From NCBI GenBank assembly GCA_023380575.1, contig JAMCRM010000281.1, positions 472-6,822 on the forward strand: 6,351 nucleotides of DNA. The letters run 5' to 3'. Below the pieces are notes generated by a model that was not told where the DNA came from, searched no databases, and saw only the letters and a program-made list of their open reading frames with translations. Of the stretch, positions 1-5,175 are shown piece by piece. The first letter of the stretch is position 1. Each line of letters starts with the position of its first letter. The DNA is from Acidobacteriota bacterium (GTDB taxonomy: Bacteria > Acidobacteriota > Terriglobia > Bryobacterales > Bryobacteraceae). The position numbers and the translations under genes are program-made.

Positions 1-96
1 GTGACACAGGGTTGGGTGGTGGCGGGCAACGTGTTCAATACGCGGGAGGCCAAGCGCATCTATCCGCTACTCGGTATGGCGCTGGTAATCGGCGGA
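1..96 (+). pseudogene. Fragment of NTT/Npt-type nucleotide (ATP/ADP) transporter
   Basis: Frame 1 reads VTQGWVVAGNVFNTREAKRI followed by a hydrophobic stretch (YPLLGMALVIGG). The 'NVFNTREAKRxxxLxGMALxIGG' pattern resembles the cytoplasmic loop plus following helix of NTT/Npt1-type nucleotide transporters, MFS-like proteins that exchange ATP/ADP or carry nucleotides across the inner membrane. The resemblance ends at about base 93-96. After that the frame becomes Arg/Gly-rich non-protein sequence and stops at 417, while a different membrane protein starts in frame 2. Only about 31 residues of a family usually above 400 residues are present: the 5' part lies outside the window and the 3' part is missing at the join. 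The family call is from memory of the motif and is moderate. Confidence 0.5.
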
Positions 97-97
97 T

Positions 98-1169
98 CAC
101 ATCGCAACGCTGGTGGGGGTTGGCGCGCTGACCACGGTAACCGCACGCTTCGGGTGGATCGCGCCGCGGGCGCGCGCTGCGGCCCTGTTCTCCGCCTGGC
201 TGGGCGCCGCGGTCCTGATCTGGACGTCGCTGCTCATGGCGCGCGAGTTCTACGGCTTGAACGATTACATTCCCGCCGGGGTAACGCTCCTCATGCTGGT
301 AGTGGTGGCGGCCATCCCCGCCCGCCCTCTGCAAATTTTGCTGCTGGGATTGGCCGTCGAGGTCACCTATGCTTCCTCTGTGCTGGCCATGCACGCGGGG
401 GTGGTCGAACCCGTTGAGGTCCGCACGTCCCATGACGTGTTCCTCACCATGCTCAGTTTCCTCGCGGCCGGGGTGACCGCGGTGCTCTACCGCCAGCGCC
501 GATCCGACTGCATCTCCCACCAGGAGGCGCTGCGCATCACCGAGGCGCTGACGGGAGCGCAGTTGCGCGCGCAATTGGCCGAGAACGCCGCTTCCATCGG
601 TAAACTTGCCGCGGCGCTCACGCATGAAATGAATACCCCCCTGGGAGCGCTGAAAAGCTCTATCGACACACTGGTGGTGCTGGCTGCGCGCCAGGCTACC
701 GCCTCGCCGGAAAAACAGCAGCAACTGGTTGCCATGCAGGCCGATTTAAGAAGGTCCATCCAAAGCTCGGCAGAGCGTATCCAACAGGTCGTGGCGCGGT
801 TGCAGCGGTTCATCAGTCTGGAAGAAGCCGAAATCAAGCAGGCCAACCTCAACGATCTGCTTTGCGACGTGGCGGTGCTGTTTGAGCAGCAGATCCGCGG
901 GCGCGTGGACCTGTGTTTCGACCTGCAACCGCTGCCCACCCTGACCTGCCGGCCGCAGTTGTTGACGTTCGTCTTTTCCTGCCTGTTGAGCAATGCCCTG
1001 AATGCCGTGGACGGCCATGGGCGCATTGAAGTCGCCACCCGCCTGGCCGACTCCACCGTGCGGGTTACTATCCGGGACAATGGCCGCGGCATGGCTGCAC
1101 GGGGGCGACATCCAGATCGAAAGCGTGGAGGGCGAGGGGACTACGGTGTGCGTAACCATTCCCTGCTGA
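98..1169 (+). pseudogene. Membrane sensor histidine kinase, N-terminus missing and internally deleted
   Basis: Frame 2 shows about four hydrophobic helices (residues roughly 22-42, 54-68, 72-93 and 108-126, counted from GTG 113), then a cytoplasmic kinase. The H-box is LTHEMNTPLG with the phospho-acceptor His at bases 623-625, the N-box is SNALNAV (992-994 is Asn), and the G1 box is DNGRGM (Asp at 1076-1078). Straight after G1 the frame is lost. The expected kinase end (LHGGDIQIES then GEGTTVCVTIPC and stop TGA 1167-1169) continues in frame 3 from about 1095. The usual 35-40 residues between G1 and G2, including the ATP lid, are absent. The protein also has no start of its own: the frame is open back to a stop at 86-88, and the upstream sequence belongs to a transporter. 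As it stands it cannot form a complete ATP-binding fold. Typical role: autophosphorylation of His in response to a membrane signal. Confidence 0.8.
1127..1140 (+). promoter_or_regulatory. Ribosome binding site for the metallophosphatase
   Basis: A purine-rich run GGAGGGCGAGGGGA lies 7 nt before GTG 1148, inside the end of the kinase gene. It supports GTG 1148 as the true phosphatase start rather than the far upstream start of the fused frame, and implies translational coupling to the kinase. Confidence 0.65.
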
Positions 1170-2167
1170 AATTTGTCGCCGCCGCCCTGCTGGCCGTAGC
1201 GGCGGCCGCGGCCAGCGACGATACGTTCCCGCGTGTCGCCCGCGTCGTGGCCATCGGAGACGTGCACGGCGATTTCGAAGCTTTCACCGGTCTGCTGCGC
1301 GCCGGCGGCCTGATCAGTGGCTCGGGTAAGTGGGTAGGCGGCAAGACCCACCTGGTTCAAATCGGCGACGTGGTGGACCGCGGGCCGGATTCGCGCCGCT
1401 GCCTGGACTTGCTTATGGCGCTGCAGAAGCAGGCGCGGCAGGCGGGCGGGCGTGTCCATGCCCTCATCGGCAACCACGAGGCGATGAACGCGTACGGCGA
1501 TTTTCGCTACGTCTCGGCCGCCGACTATGCCGGATTCCGCAGGGACAGTTCCGAACGGGTGCGGACCGCCTACTTCGAGCGGCACGCCAAGGGGCTGAAG
1601 GCCGCCGGTATGCCCGAACCCGATGAGGAGTACCGCCGCAAATGGCTCGCCAGCCACCCCCTGGGATTTTTCGAGCGCTCCGCGGCGATGTCGGTGGAAG
1701 GCCTCTACGGCCGGTGGGTCCTGAGTAACCCCGTGGCGGTGAAGATCAACAGCCTGGTGTTCATCCACGCCGGAATCAGCCCCAAATATGCAGGCCTGAG
1801 CCTGAAAGACCTCAACCGCATCGTGGTTCAGGAACTGGCCTCACCCGCGCGCCTCGAGGGCGGCGTCACCATGGACCCGGAGGGCCCGCTTTGGTACCGC
1901 GGTCTGGCGCAGGGCGACGAAGCCGCGCTGGAAGGGCACCTTACCGCGACCCTGGAACGGCTCGGGGCTGACGGCATGGTGGTGGGCCACACGGTGACCG
2001 AGGGGTTCATCACGCCGCGCTTCGGTGGCCGGGTGCTATTGATCGACACGGGCATCTCGCAGGTCTACGGCGCGCGTGCGGCCTGCCTGGTGGTGGAGGG
2101 AACGAGCATCTACGCGTTGCAAGGCGGCCGAAAAGTGAAAATCCCGTCCATCCGTGGCCGCAAATAG
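1148..2167 (+). CDS. Secreted PPP-family metallophosphoesterase (Shewanella-like phosphatase type)
   Basis: This 339-residue calcineurin-like phosphatase has the full PPP signature: GDVHGD (37-42), GDVVDRG (73-79), GNHE (108-111), HAG (207-209) and VVGHT (278-282). These are the residues that bind two metal ions and the phosphate in this family. The N-terminus VRNHSLLKFVAAALLAVAAAAASDD looks like a signal peptide cleaved near residue 22, so the enzyme is probably periplasmic. The insert between GNHE and HAG and the GDVVDRGPDS form recall bacterial Shewanella-like phosphatases (Shelphs); substrate unknown. The start chosen is GTG 1148 with a strong RBS, overlapping the original kinase stop (1167-1169) by 22 bp. 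The frame is open upstream to 89, so an automatic call may give a 684-residue kinase-phosphatase fusion. I regard that as an artefact of the kinase deletion. The HPt gene follows after 38 bp. Confidence 0.88.
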   Translation: MRNHSLLKFVAAALLAVAAAAASDDTFPRVARVVAIGDVHGDFEAFTGLLRAGGLISGSGKWVGGKTHLVQIGDVVDRGPDSRRCLDLLMALQKQARQAGGRVHALIGNHEAMNAYGDFRYVSAADYAGFRRDSSERVRTAYFERHAKGLKAAGMPEPDEEYRRKWLASHPLGFFERSAAMSVEGLYGRWVLSNPVAVKINSLVFIHAGISPKYAGLSLKDLNRIVVQELASPARLEGGVTMDPEGPLWYRGLAQGDEAALEGHLTATLERLGADGMVVGHTVTEGFITPRFGGRVLLIDTGISQVYGARAACLVVEGTSIYALQGGRKVKIPSIRGRK

Positions 2168-2187
2168 CCTACAATTCGCGCGCGATC

Positions 2188-2204
2188 CTGCCGATAAGAG
2201 GCAG
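2188..2204 (+). promoter_or_regulatory. Possible hairpin over the HPt ribosome binding site
   Basis: CTGCC (2188-2192) and GGCAG (2200-2204) can pair around a 7-nt loop. The only SD-like sequence, AAGAGG (2196-2201), sits in the loop and 3' arm, directly before GTG 2206. The stem is only 5 bp, so this could be chance. If real it could restrain HPt translation. Confidence 0.25.
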
Positions 2205-2205
2205 T

Positions 2206-2541
2206 GTGACCTCGCAGATGGAAATCCTCGACCTGGAACAGTTGCGTAATGTCACCCTGGATGACGAAGAACTGATGCGGGAAGTGGTCGAGGCGCTGAT
2301 TGACGATACGTCGCGGCAGTTGCCGGCGCTGCATCGGGCCATTGAGGAGGGCAATTCCGGAGAATGTATGCGCCTGGCGCATTACTCCAAAGGCGCATGC
2401 GCCAATGTGGGCGCGCGTTCCTCCGCGGCTTTGTTGCAGCACATCGAGCGGCGTGCCGCACAGGGCCGGTTCGAGGAGTGCGCAACCTCGCTGGCGTCGC
2501 TGGCGGAGGAAATGGGCAAGTTGCGCGCCGCGCTGGGTTAG
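2206..2541 (+). CDS. Stand-alone histidine phosphotransfer (HPt) protein
   Basis: This 111-residue acidic, mostly helical protein has the HPt signature LAHYSKGACANVGA. His59 in HxxKG is the expected phospho-acceptor, with Lys62 and Gly63 in place. Length and the pattern of amphipathic helices (about 20-48, 50-70, 72-90 and 92-110) fit a single HPt four-helix bundle with no other domain. HPt proteins pass phosphate between receiver domains in phosphorelays in the cytoplasm. The start is GTG 2206 with AAGAGG 4 nt upstream; ATG 2218 is an alternative, but the SD would then be 16 nt away. It lies 38 bp after the phosphatase and near a kinase, suggesting one signalling operon, though no receiver domain is visible here. 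A TACAAT at 2170-2175 could be a weak -10 box. Its stop codon overlaps that of the convergent Fe-S scaffold gene. Confidence 0.85.
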   Translation: MTSQMEILDLEQLRNVTLDDEELMREVVEALIDDTSRQLPALHRAIEEGNSGECMRLAHYSKGACANVGARSSAALLQHIERRAAQGRFEECATSLASLAEEMGKLRAALG

Positions 2542-2894
2542 GCCCGCTGCTTGAGCACGGCCCGCACCGCGTCCAGGCAGAGCACCGCCGCGTGCCGCGA
2601 TTCCGGCGGCAGGCCACCCGCCGCCTGCTCGATGTCCGCCGCGGTGAGCGCCTGCAATTCGGCGCGGCTTCGGCCCGGCAGCCATTCCGCCAGCACCGAA
2701 CCCGCGGCAATCGATGCCGTGCAACCCCGCGTCTGGTAGCGCGCCGCCGCCACTCGCTCTCCTTCCCATTGCACCGAAAGCCGCAGGATATCCCCGCAGG
2801 CCGGGTTGGAAACCTCCACGGTCACCGCGGGCGGAGGTAATTCGCCCACATTGCGCGGGTTGCGGAAGTGTTCCAACAGCCGCTCGGAATACAT
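2538..2894 (-). CDS. IscU/NifU N-terminal-type Fe-S cluster assembly scaffold
   Basis: This 118-residue protein begins MYSERLLEHFRNPRNVGEL, the usual opening of IscU/NifU-type scaffolds, which assemble [2Fe-2S] clusters on three cysteines and pass them to apoproteins. Cys33 lies in NPACGD with the conserved Asp35, and Cys58 in RGCTASIAAGS. The EWLPGRS segment (70-76) and LPPESRH (95-101) also match the fold. In E. coli IscU the third cysteine directly follows this His (IHCSILAEDA); here His101 is followed by Ala, and the only nearby Cys is Cys106, four residues later. The start is ATG at 2894-2892, with GGAG (plus-strand 2900-2903) 5 nt upstream; the frame stays open to 3038 but that extension has no family character. 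The stop overlaps the HPt stop by 4 bp (TTAG). No cysteine desulfurase is nearby, so which Fe-S system it serves is not shown. Confidence 0.85.
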   Translation of the reverse strand: MYSERLLEHFRNPRNVGELPPPAVTVEVSNPACGDILRLSVQWEGERVAAARYQTRGCTASIAAGSVLAEWLPGRSRAELQALTAADIEQAAGGLPPESRHAAVLCLDAVRAVLKQRA

Positions 2895-2918
2895 GTGTGC
2901 TCCAATGATTTTATCCGT

Positions 2919-3083
2919 ATGTCCCTGGAACCCAAACTGGTGCGCCTGGTATCGGGACAAGGGCCTGACCATAATCGGCGCACACTCGCCCGAATTCGAT
3001 TTCGCACGCCCGGCAGAAAACGGCCTGGAATACCGCATCCTCTAGGCGTGTTCACCTTCAGCAGTTGCGTGCCGCGCCAATGA
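2919..3083 (+). pseudogene. Scraps of a thioredoxin/DipZ-like protein gene
   Basis: Frame 1 at 2947-3012 encodes WYRDKGLTIIGAHSPEFDF followed by ARPAEN. This strongly resembles the stretch after the redox CxxC in TlpA/DipZ-like thioredoxin-fold proteins (pattern YxxKGLxxIGVHxPEFxF). The conserved CxxC region that should precede it is absent, and the frame ends at TAG 3043-3045 without the rest of the fold. In frame 3, MSLEPKLVRLV starts at ATG 2919 without an SD. The same frame near its end reads GVFTFSSCVPRQ and stops at TGA 3081-3083. That tail recalls the 'GVxAYxFTFG' end of DipZ-like proteins and overlaps the next gene as ATGA. I infer an original gene running from near 2919 or upstream to 3083 with at least one internal loss. 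The central match is fairly clear; the two ends are weaker. Confidence 0.45.
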
Positions 3084-3466
3084 CCACGGTTGTCGCGGGC
3101 TTGATCGAGCGCGAGGGGCGCCTGCTGGTGTGCCGCCGGCGCGCCGACCAGCGCCATCCGCTGCAATGGGAGTTCCCCGGCGGCAAGGTGGAGCCGGGAG
3201 AGGAGCCGCGGGCGGCACTAACCCGCGAACTCGAGGAGGAACTCGGCATCCGCGGGGCCACCGGCGCCGAGATCGAACGCTACCGCTTCCAGTACCCCGG
3301 CCGGAACCCCATAGTGCTGATTTTCTACCGGGTAGAACGGTTCGAGGGGGAGCCGCGGAACCTCATCTTCGAAGAGATCCGATGGGAACTCCCGGAACGC
3401 CTGCCCCAGTACGACTTCGTCGAGGGCGACCTGGCCTTCCTCCGGCGCCTCGCGGCTACCTGCTAG
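3080..3466 (+). CDS. mutT: MutT-type Nudix hydrolase ((deoxy)nucleoside triphosphate pyrophosphohydrolase)
   Basis: This 128-residue protein carries a complete Nudix box, GX5EX7REUXEEXGU: Gly35, Glu41, then REL and EEELGI at 49-57, where the glutamates bind Mg2+. WEFPGGKVEPGE before and within the box is typical of MutT/NudG-like enzymes, which hydrolyse oxidised or non-canonical nucleoside triphosphates to the monophosphate and pyrophosphate, cleaning the nucleotide pool in the cytoplasm. The exact substrate (8-oxo-dGTP, CTP derivatives) cannot be read from the sequence. Length is typical. The start is ATG 3080, sharing ATGA with the TGA of the upstream thioredoxin-like scrap, which suggests coupling in the intact genome; no good SD precedes it. 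TTG 3065 is a less likely start. The 3' end overlaps the convergent secreted-protein gene by 11 bp. Confidence 0.88.
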   Translation: MTTVVAGLIEREGRLLVCRRRADQRHPLQWEFPGGKVEPGEEPRAALTRELEEELGIRGATGAEIERYRFQYPGRNPIVLIFYRVERFEGEPRNLIFEEIRWELPERLPQYDFVEGDLAFLRRLAATC

Positions 3467-4178
3467 GCGGCAGTTGGATGGAGACGCCGCGTTCCTTGTT
3501 CAGCCGCTCGGTCAACGGGCGGTCGAGCAGCGACAGCGAGACTTGGTTGTGGGTGTTTCCCGCGGTGAAGTAGTGCAGCGTATCGCCCTGAACCCAATAG
3601 GCTACGGCCGAATAGATGGAGTGGTCCTTGAACGCGAACAGGTACCCCGGTGTGGCCGGTTCCGCCGCCGCCATCTCGGCGGTGCTGCGCGCCGGAGCCT
3701 GGTACAGCTTGACGCCGCCACCGTCCGGAGCCTGTTCCGGGGCGGGTTGCGCCACCTGCTGGTTGATCACCACCGGAGACTGCGGCTGCGGGTAGACCAC
3801 CACGACATTGGGCTGCTGCTGTTGATCGAAGCCGTAGTTGCCCATGTAAACGGGGTAGGCATAGGGCATATACACCACGCGGCCCGCGCCACCCCCCCGC
3901 ACCCCGGGGTACGGTCTGGATCCGCTCACGGTGCCTGCCAGTCCGGCGCCGAACCCGGGATTGGTGATCGAAAACGGCAGCCGCGGCCCGGGCGCCCGTC
4001 CGGTGCCGGGGAAAATGACATTCCCGAAACCGGTCGTATGTGGATTGACCGGGACATGCCCTGTCCCGGGGAAGACCACGTTGCCGAATCCGATTGGAGC
4101 ACCCACCACCGCATTGCCGCCCGCGAACGCCTCCGCCACCGCCAGAAGCGCCGCGCCCAATACCGCGACGAGTTTCAT
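3456..4178 (-). CDS. Secreted hypothetical protein with GFGNVxFPGTG repeats
   Basis: This 240-residue protein has no function I can name. MKLVAVLGAALLAVAEAFA is a signal peptide with a likely cut after Ala19, so it is exported. Next come two 20-residue units starting GFGNVVFPGTG (residue 30) and GFGNVIFPGTG (residue 50), then Gly/Pro/Tyr-rich low-complexity sequence (about 65-125), a Gln/Pro/Val-rich linker (about 118-160) and a compact C-terminal region (about 175-240) with AYWVQGDTLHYFTAGNTHNQ and LLDRPLTERLNKERG. That last part resembles a segment I associate with many acidobacterial secreted proteins. The start is ATG at 4178-4176, preceded by an excellent SD (GGAGGGGAG, plus-strand 4182-4190). 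GTG at 4202 is open in frame but would put eight residues before the signal peptide and leave the SD unused. It is read divergently from rpmH. A cell-surface or envelope role is a guess. Confidence 0.75.
   Translation of the reverse strand: MKLVAVLGAALLAVAEAFAGGNAVVGAPIGFGNVVFPGTGHVPVNPHTTGFGNVIFPGTGRAPGPRLPFSITNPGFGAGLAGTVSGSRPYPGVRGGGAGRVVYMPYAYPVYMGNYGFDQQQQPNVVVVYPQPQSPVVINQQVAQPAPEQAPDGGGVKLYQAPARSTAEMAAAEPATPGYLFAFKDHSIYSAVAYWVQGDTLHYFTAGNTHNQVSLSLLDRPLTERLNKERGVSIQLPPSR
3999..4091 (-). repeat. Two-copy 60-bp-period coding repeat
   Basis: Bases 4091-4059 and 4031-3999 on the - strand encode GFGNVVFPGTG and GFGNVIFPGTG, exactly 60 bp (20 codons) apart. The DNA copies differ mostly at third positions, so selection on the peptide is more likely than a recent duplication. 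A degenerate third GFG occurs downstream (NPGFGAGLAG). Confidence 0.7.
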
Positions 4179-4249
4179 AATCTCCCCTCCATAGCTTACC
4201 ACTGCACCCGGCGTGCCAGCGCTGCCATGCGGCCAGCGGATTGCTGATG

Positions 4250-4260
4250 GTTATGATAAC
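4250..4260. promoter_or_regulatory. Small palindrome, possible operator
   Basis: GTTAT-G-ATAAC is a perfect 5-bp inverted repeat around one base, AT-rich within GC-rich surroundings. It lies 72 bp upstream of the secreted-protein start and between divergent genes. The position fits a regulator site, but one short copy is weak evidence. Confidence 0.25.
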
Positions 4261-4276
4261 GGGAGGTTACGTCGCG

Positions 4277-4363
4277 ATGCTTGTCGCAGGCGCTTTGGCA
4301 GGTTTGGTGATTGTTTGCCTGTTCTTATCGATGTTGTCCTCGCCGCCGGCCGTGGGCCGGTGA
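4277..4363 (+). CDS. Candidate 28-residue single-helix membrane peptide
   Basis: ATG 4277 opens a 28-codon frame ending at TGA 4361. Residues 2-20 form one continuous hydrophobic segment (LVAGALAGLVIVCLFLSML), followed by SSPPAVGR. GGGAGG at 4261-4266 is a plausible SD 10 nt upstream. It sits in the otherwise gene-free gap before rpmH. Hydrophobic short frames arise by chance, and no family is recognised, so this is a tentative call. Confidence 0.28.
   Translation: MLVAGALAGLVIVCLFLSMLSSPPAVGR
4346..4360 (+). other. GC hairpin, not a clear terminator
   Basis: CCGGCC-GTG-GGCCGG is a perfect 6-bp stem with a 3-nt loop at the end of the candidate small frame. No T-run follows, so an intrinsic terminator is not supported. 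It may only be a transcript structure. Confidence 0.3.
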
Positions 4364-4368
4364 CGGTT

Positions 4369-4436
4369 GCGGGCGGGGCGTTCTGACACAGGGGCGGGTT
4401 GATCCTGCCTGGTGGACAGGCTCCCCTCCCGCCCGC
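4369..4436. repeat. 9-bp inverted repeat flanking the rpmH -35 region
   Basis: GCGGGCGGG (4369-4377) and CCCGCCCGC (4428-4436) are exact reverse complements 50 bp apart. The right arm touches the -10 box at 4437 and the -35 box lies between the arms. In GC-rich DNA this may be chance. Confidence 0.3.
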
Positions 4437-4442
4437 TATACT
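4413..4442 (+). promoter_or_regulatory. Sigma70-type promoter for the rpmH operon
   Basis: TGGACA (4413-4418) and TATACT (4437-4442) match the -35 and -10 consensus at five of six positions each, with 18 bp between. Predicted transcription starts near 4449, giving a leader of about 10 nt before the rpmH ATG at 4459. This is the best promoter in the window and fits strong expression of a ribosomal operon. Confidence 0.6.
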
Positions 4443-4458
4443 TAGTTGTTGGAATCAG

Positions 4459-4608
4459 ATGCCGAAACGCACCTTTCAGCCGAATAACCGCCGCCGCGCG
4501 AAGACGCACGGGTTCCGGTCCCGCATGTCTACCAAGAACGGGCGGGCCGTTCTCGCCCGCCGACGCGCCCGTGGCCGGTACAAGCTCACCGTTAGCGACG
4601 AGAGGTAG
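4459..4608 (+). CDS. rpmH: Large ribosomal subunit protein bL34
   Basis: This 49-residue, very basic protein reads [19 protein letters not shown] then [20 protein letters not shown], an unmistakable bL34 with the usual short length. It binds 23S rRNA in the large ribosomal subunit. GGA at 4451-4453 lies 5 nt before the ATG. It is the first gene of the conserved rpmH-rnpA-yidD-yidC group, normally near the replication origin, though no dnaA or DnaA-box cluster is seen on its left here. The end SDER resembles acidobacterial bL34 as I recall it. Its last codons (GACGAGAGGTAG) carry an SD-like GAGAGG that may serve rnpA. Confidence 0.97.
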   Translation: MPKRTFQPNNRRRAKTHGFRSRMSTKNGRAVLARRRARGRYKLTVSDER

Positions 4609-4960
4609 GCGCATCGCCGGCTTTCCGAAACGTGTTCGTCTGTTGCGATCCAAAGACTTTCGCAGGGTATACGACTACGGAGAGAAGTACTCGGGTCCGT
4701 ATTTCGCCGCCTTCTGTTTGCGCGAGTCGGGCCTCTGTGGTCCCCGGATCGGCTTCACGACGCCGCGCGCGCTGGGAATGTCCGTGGTGCGAAACCGAAT
4801 TAAACGCCGGGTCCGGGAGGCAGTGCGCCTCCGGCTTGAGCAATTGAATCCGCAGTGGTCCATCGTCTTCAATCCGCGGCGGAAAGCCTTCGATGCTCCC
4901 TTTCCCGAGCTGGAACGGGAGGTGGAGAAGGTGTTTCGCCGATGCAGCGCCTCTTCTTAG
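4571..4960 (+). CDS. rnpA: Ribonuclease P protein component
   Basis: RnpA is the protein subunit of RNase P; it helps the catalytic RNA bind and cut the 5' leader of pre-tRNAs. The family pattern is clear: [20 protein letters not shown] at the start, a GFTTPRALG strand, and the RNA-binding RNR motif [16 protein letters not shown]. The start is uncertain. No ATG, and no GTG or TTG with an SD, lies where the protein should begin. GTG 4571 (used here, 129 residues) lies within rpmH and overlaps it by 38 bp without an SD. ATC 4613 (115 residues) is the first in-frame codon after rpmH with a good SD (GAGAGG 4600-4605, 7 nt away) and would start at the natural family N-terminus. TTG 4643 would cut conserved residues. 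The 3' end overlaps yidD by 19 bp. Position after rpmH confirms identity. Confidence 0.93.
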   Translation: MAGTSSPLATRGRRIAGFPKRVRLLRSKDFRRVYDYGEKYSGPYFAAFCLRESGLCGPRIGFTTPRALGMSVVRNRIKRRVREAVRLRLEQLNPQWSIVFNPRRKAFDAPFPELEREVEKVFRRCSASS

Positions 4961-5151
4961 GGTTGCTGTATGCCTACAAGCTGTGTCTCTCTCCGCTCCT
5001 TCCTCCCGCCTGTCGGTTCTATCCCACCTGTTCGGAATACACCTCCGAAGCTGTGGGGAAATACGGCGCCGCGCGTGGGGTTTGGCTGGGTGTCAAACGC
5101 CTGGCGAAGTGTCATCCGTTTCATCCCGGTGGCTACGATCCGGTAAAGTAG
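4942..5151 (+). CDS. yidD: Membrane protein insertion efficiency factor YidD
   Basis: This 69-residue protein has the complete YidD pattern: hydrophobic/amphipathic start [20 protein letters not shown], then [14 protein letters not shown] and a closing [14 protein letters not shown] with the three conserved cysteines. YidD is a small inner-membrane-associated protein that assists YidC-dependent insertion of membrane proteins. The start ATG 4942 lies inside the end of rnpA (19-bp overlap), with GGAGAAGG (4924-4931) 10 nt upstream, so translation is probably coupled. The frame is open further upstream but codes antisense-like sequence with no family match. yidC follows after 24 bp. Length is typical. 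Confidence 0.95.
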   Translation: MQRLFLGLLYAYKLCLSPLLPPACRFYPTCSEYTSEAVGKYGAARGVWLGVKRLAKCHPFHPGGYDPVK

Positions 5152-5175
5152 TCTGATTCCGCTGGAATTTTGAGC

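Noticed and set aside
746..1768. Open - strand frame of 340 codons
   Set aside because: It is a shadow of the kinase and phosphatase codons; composition is His/Gln/Gly-rich without motifs, and the + strand carries clear catalytic motifs.
113..2167. A 684-residue natural fusion of histidine kinase and phosphatase
   Set aside because: The phosphatase has its own signal peptide, RBS and GTG start, and the expected kinase C-terminus with its stop codon is still readable in the other frame. The fusion depends on the kinase deletion.
2911..2919. DnaA box (TTATCCGTA) marking the origin near rpmH
   Set aside because: Only one copy with two mismatches to TTATCCACA, and no cluster or AT-rich unwinding element in the window.
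2908..2935. Minus-strand promoter for the Fe-S scaffold (TTGGGT, 16 bp, TAAAAT)
   Set aside because: The -35 matches at only three positions, and the predicted transcript start would fall on or beside the SD.
2895..3038. N-terminal extension of the Fe-S scaffold
   Set aside because: The upstream frame is open but lacks family character and an SD. MYSERLLEHF is the standard family start with GGAG 5 nt before it.
4346..4360. Intrinsic terminator before the rpmH promoter
   Set aside because: The stem is good but no T-run follows.
4267..4653. Minus-strand frame of 128 codons across rpmH
   Set aside because: It is antisense to rpmH and its promoter, with no motif and no RBS.
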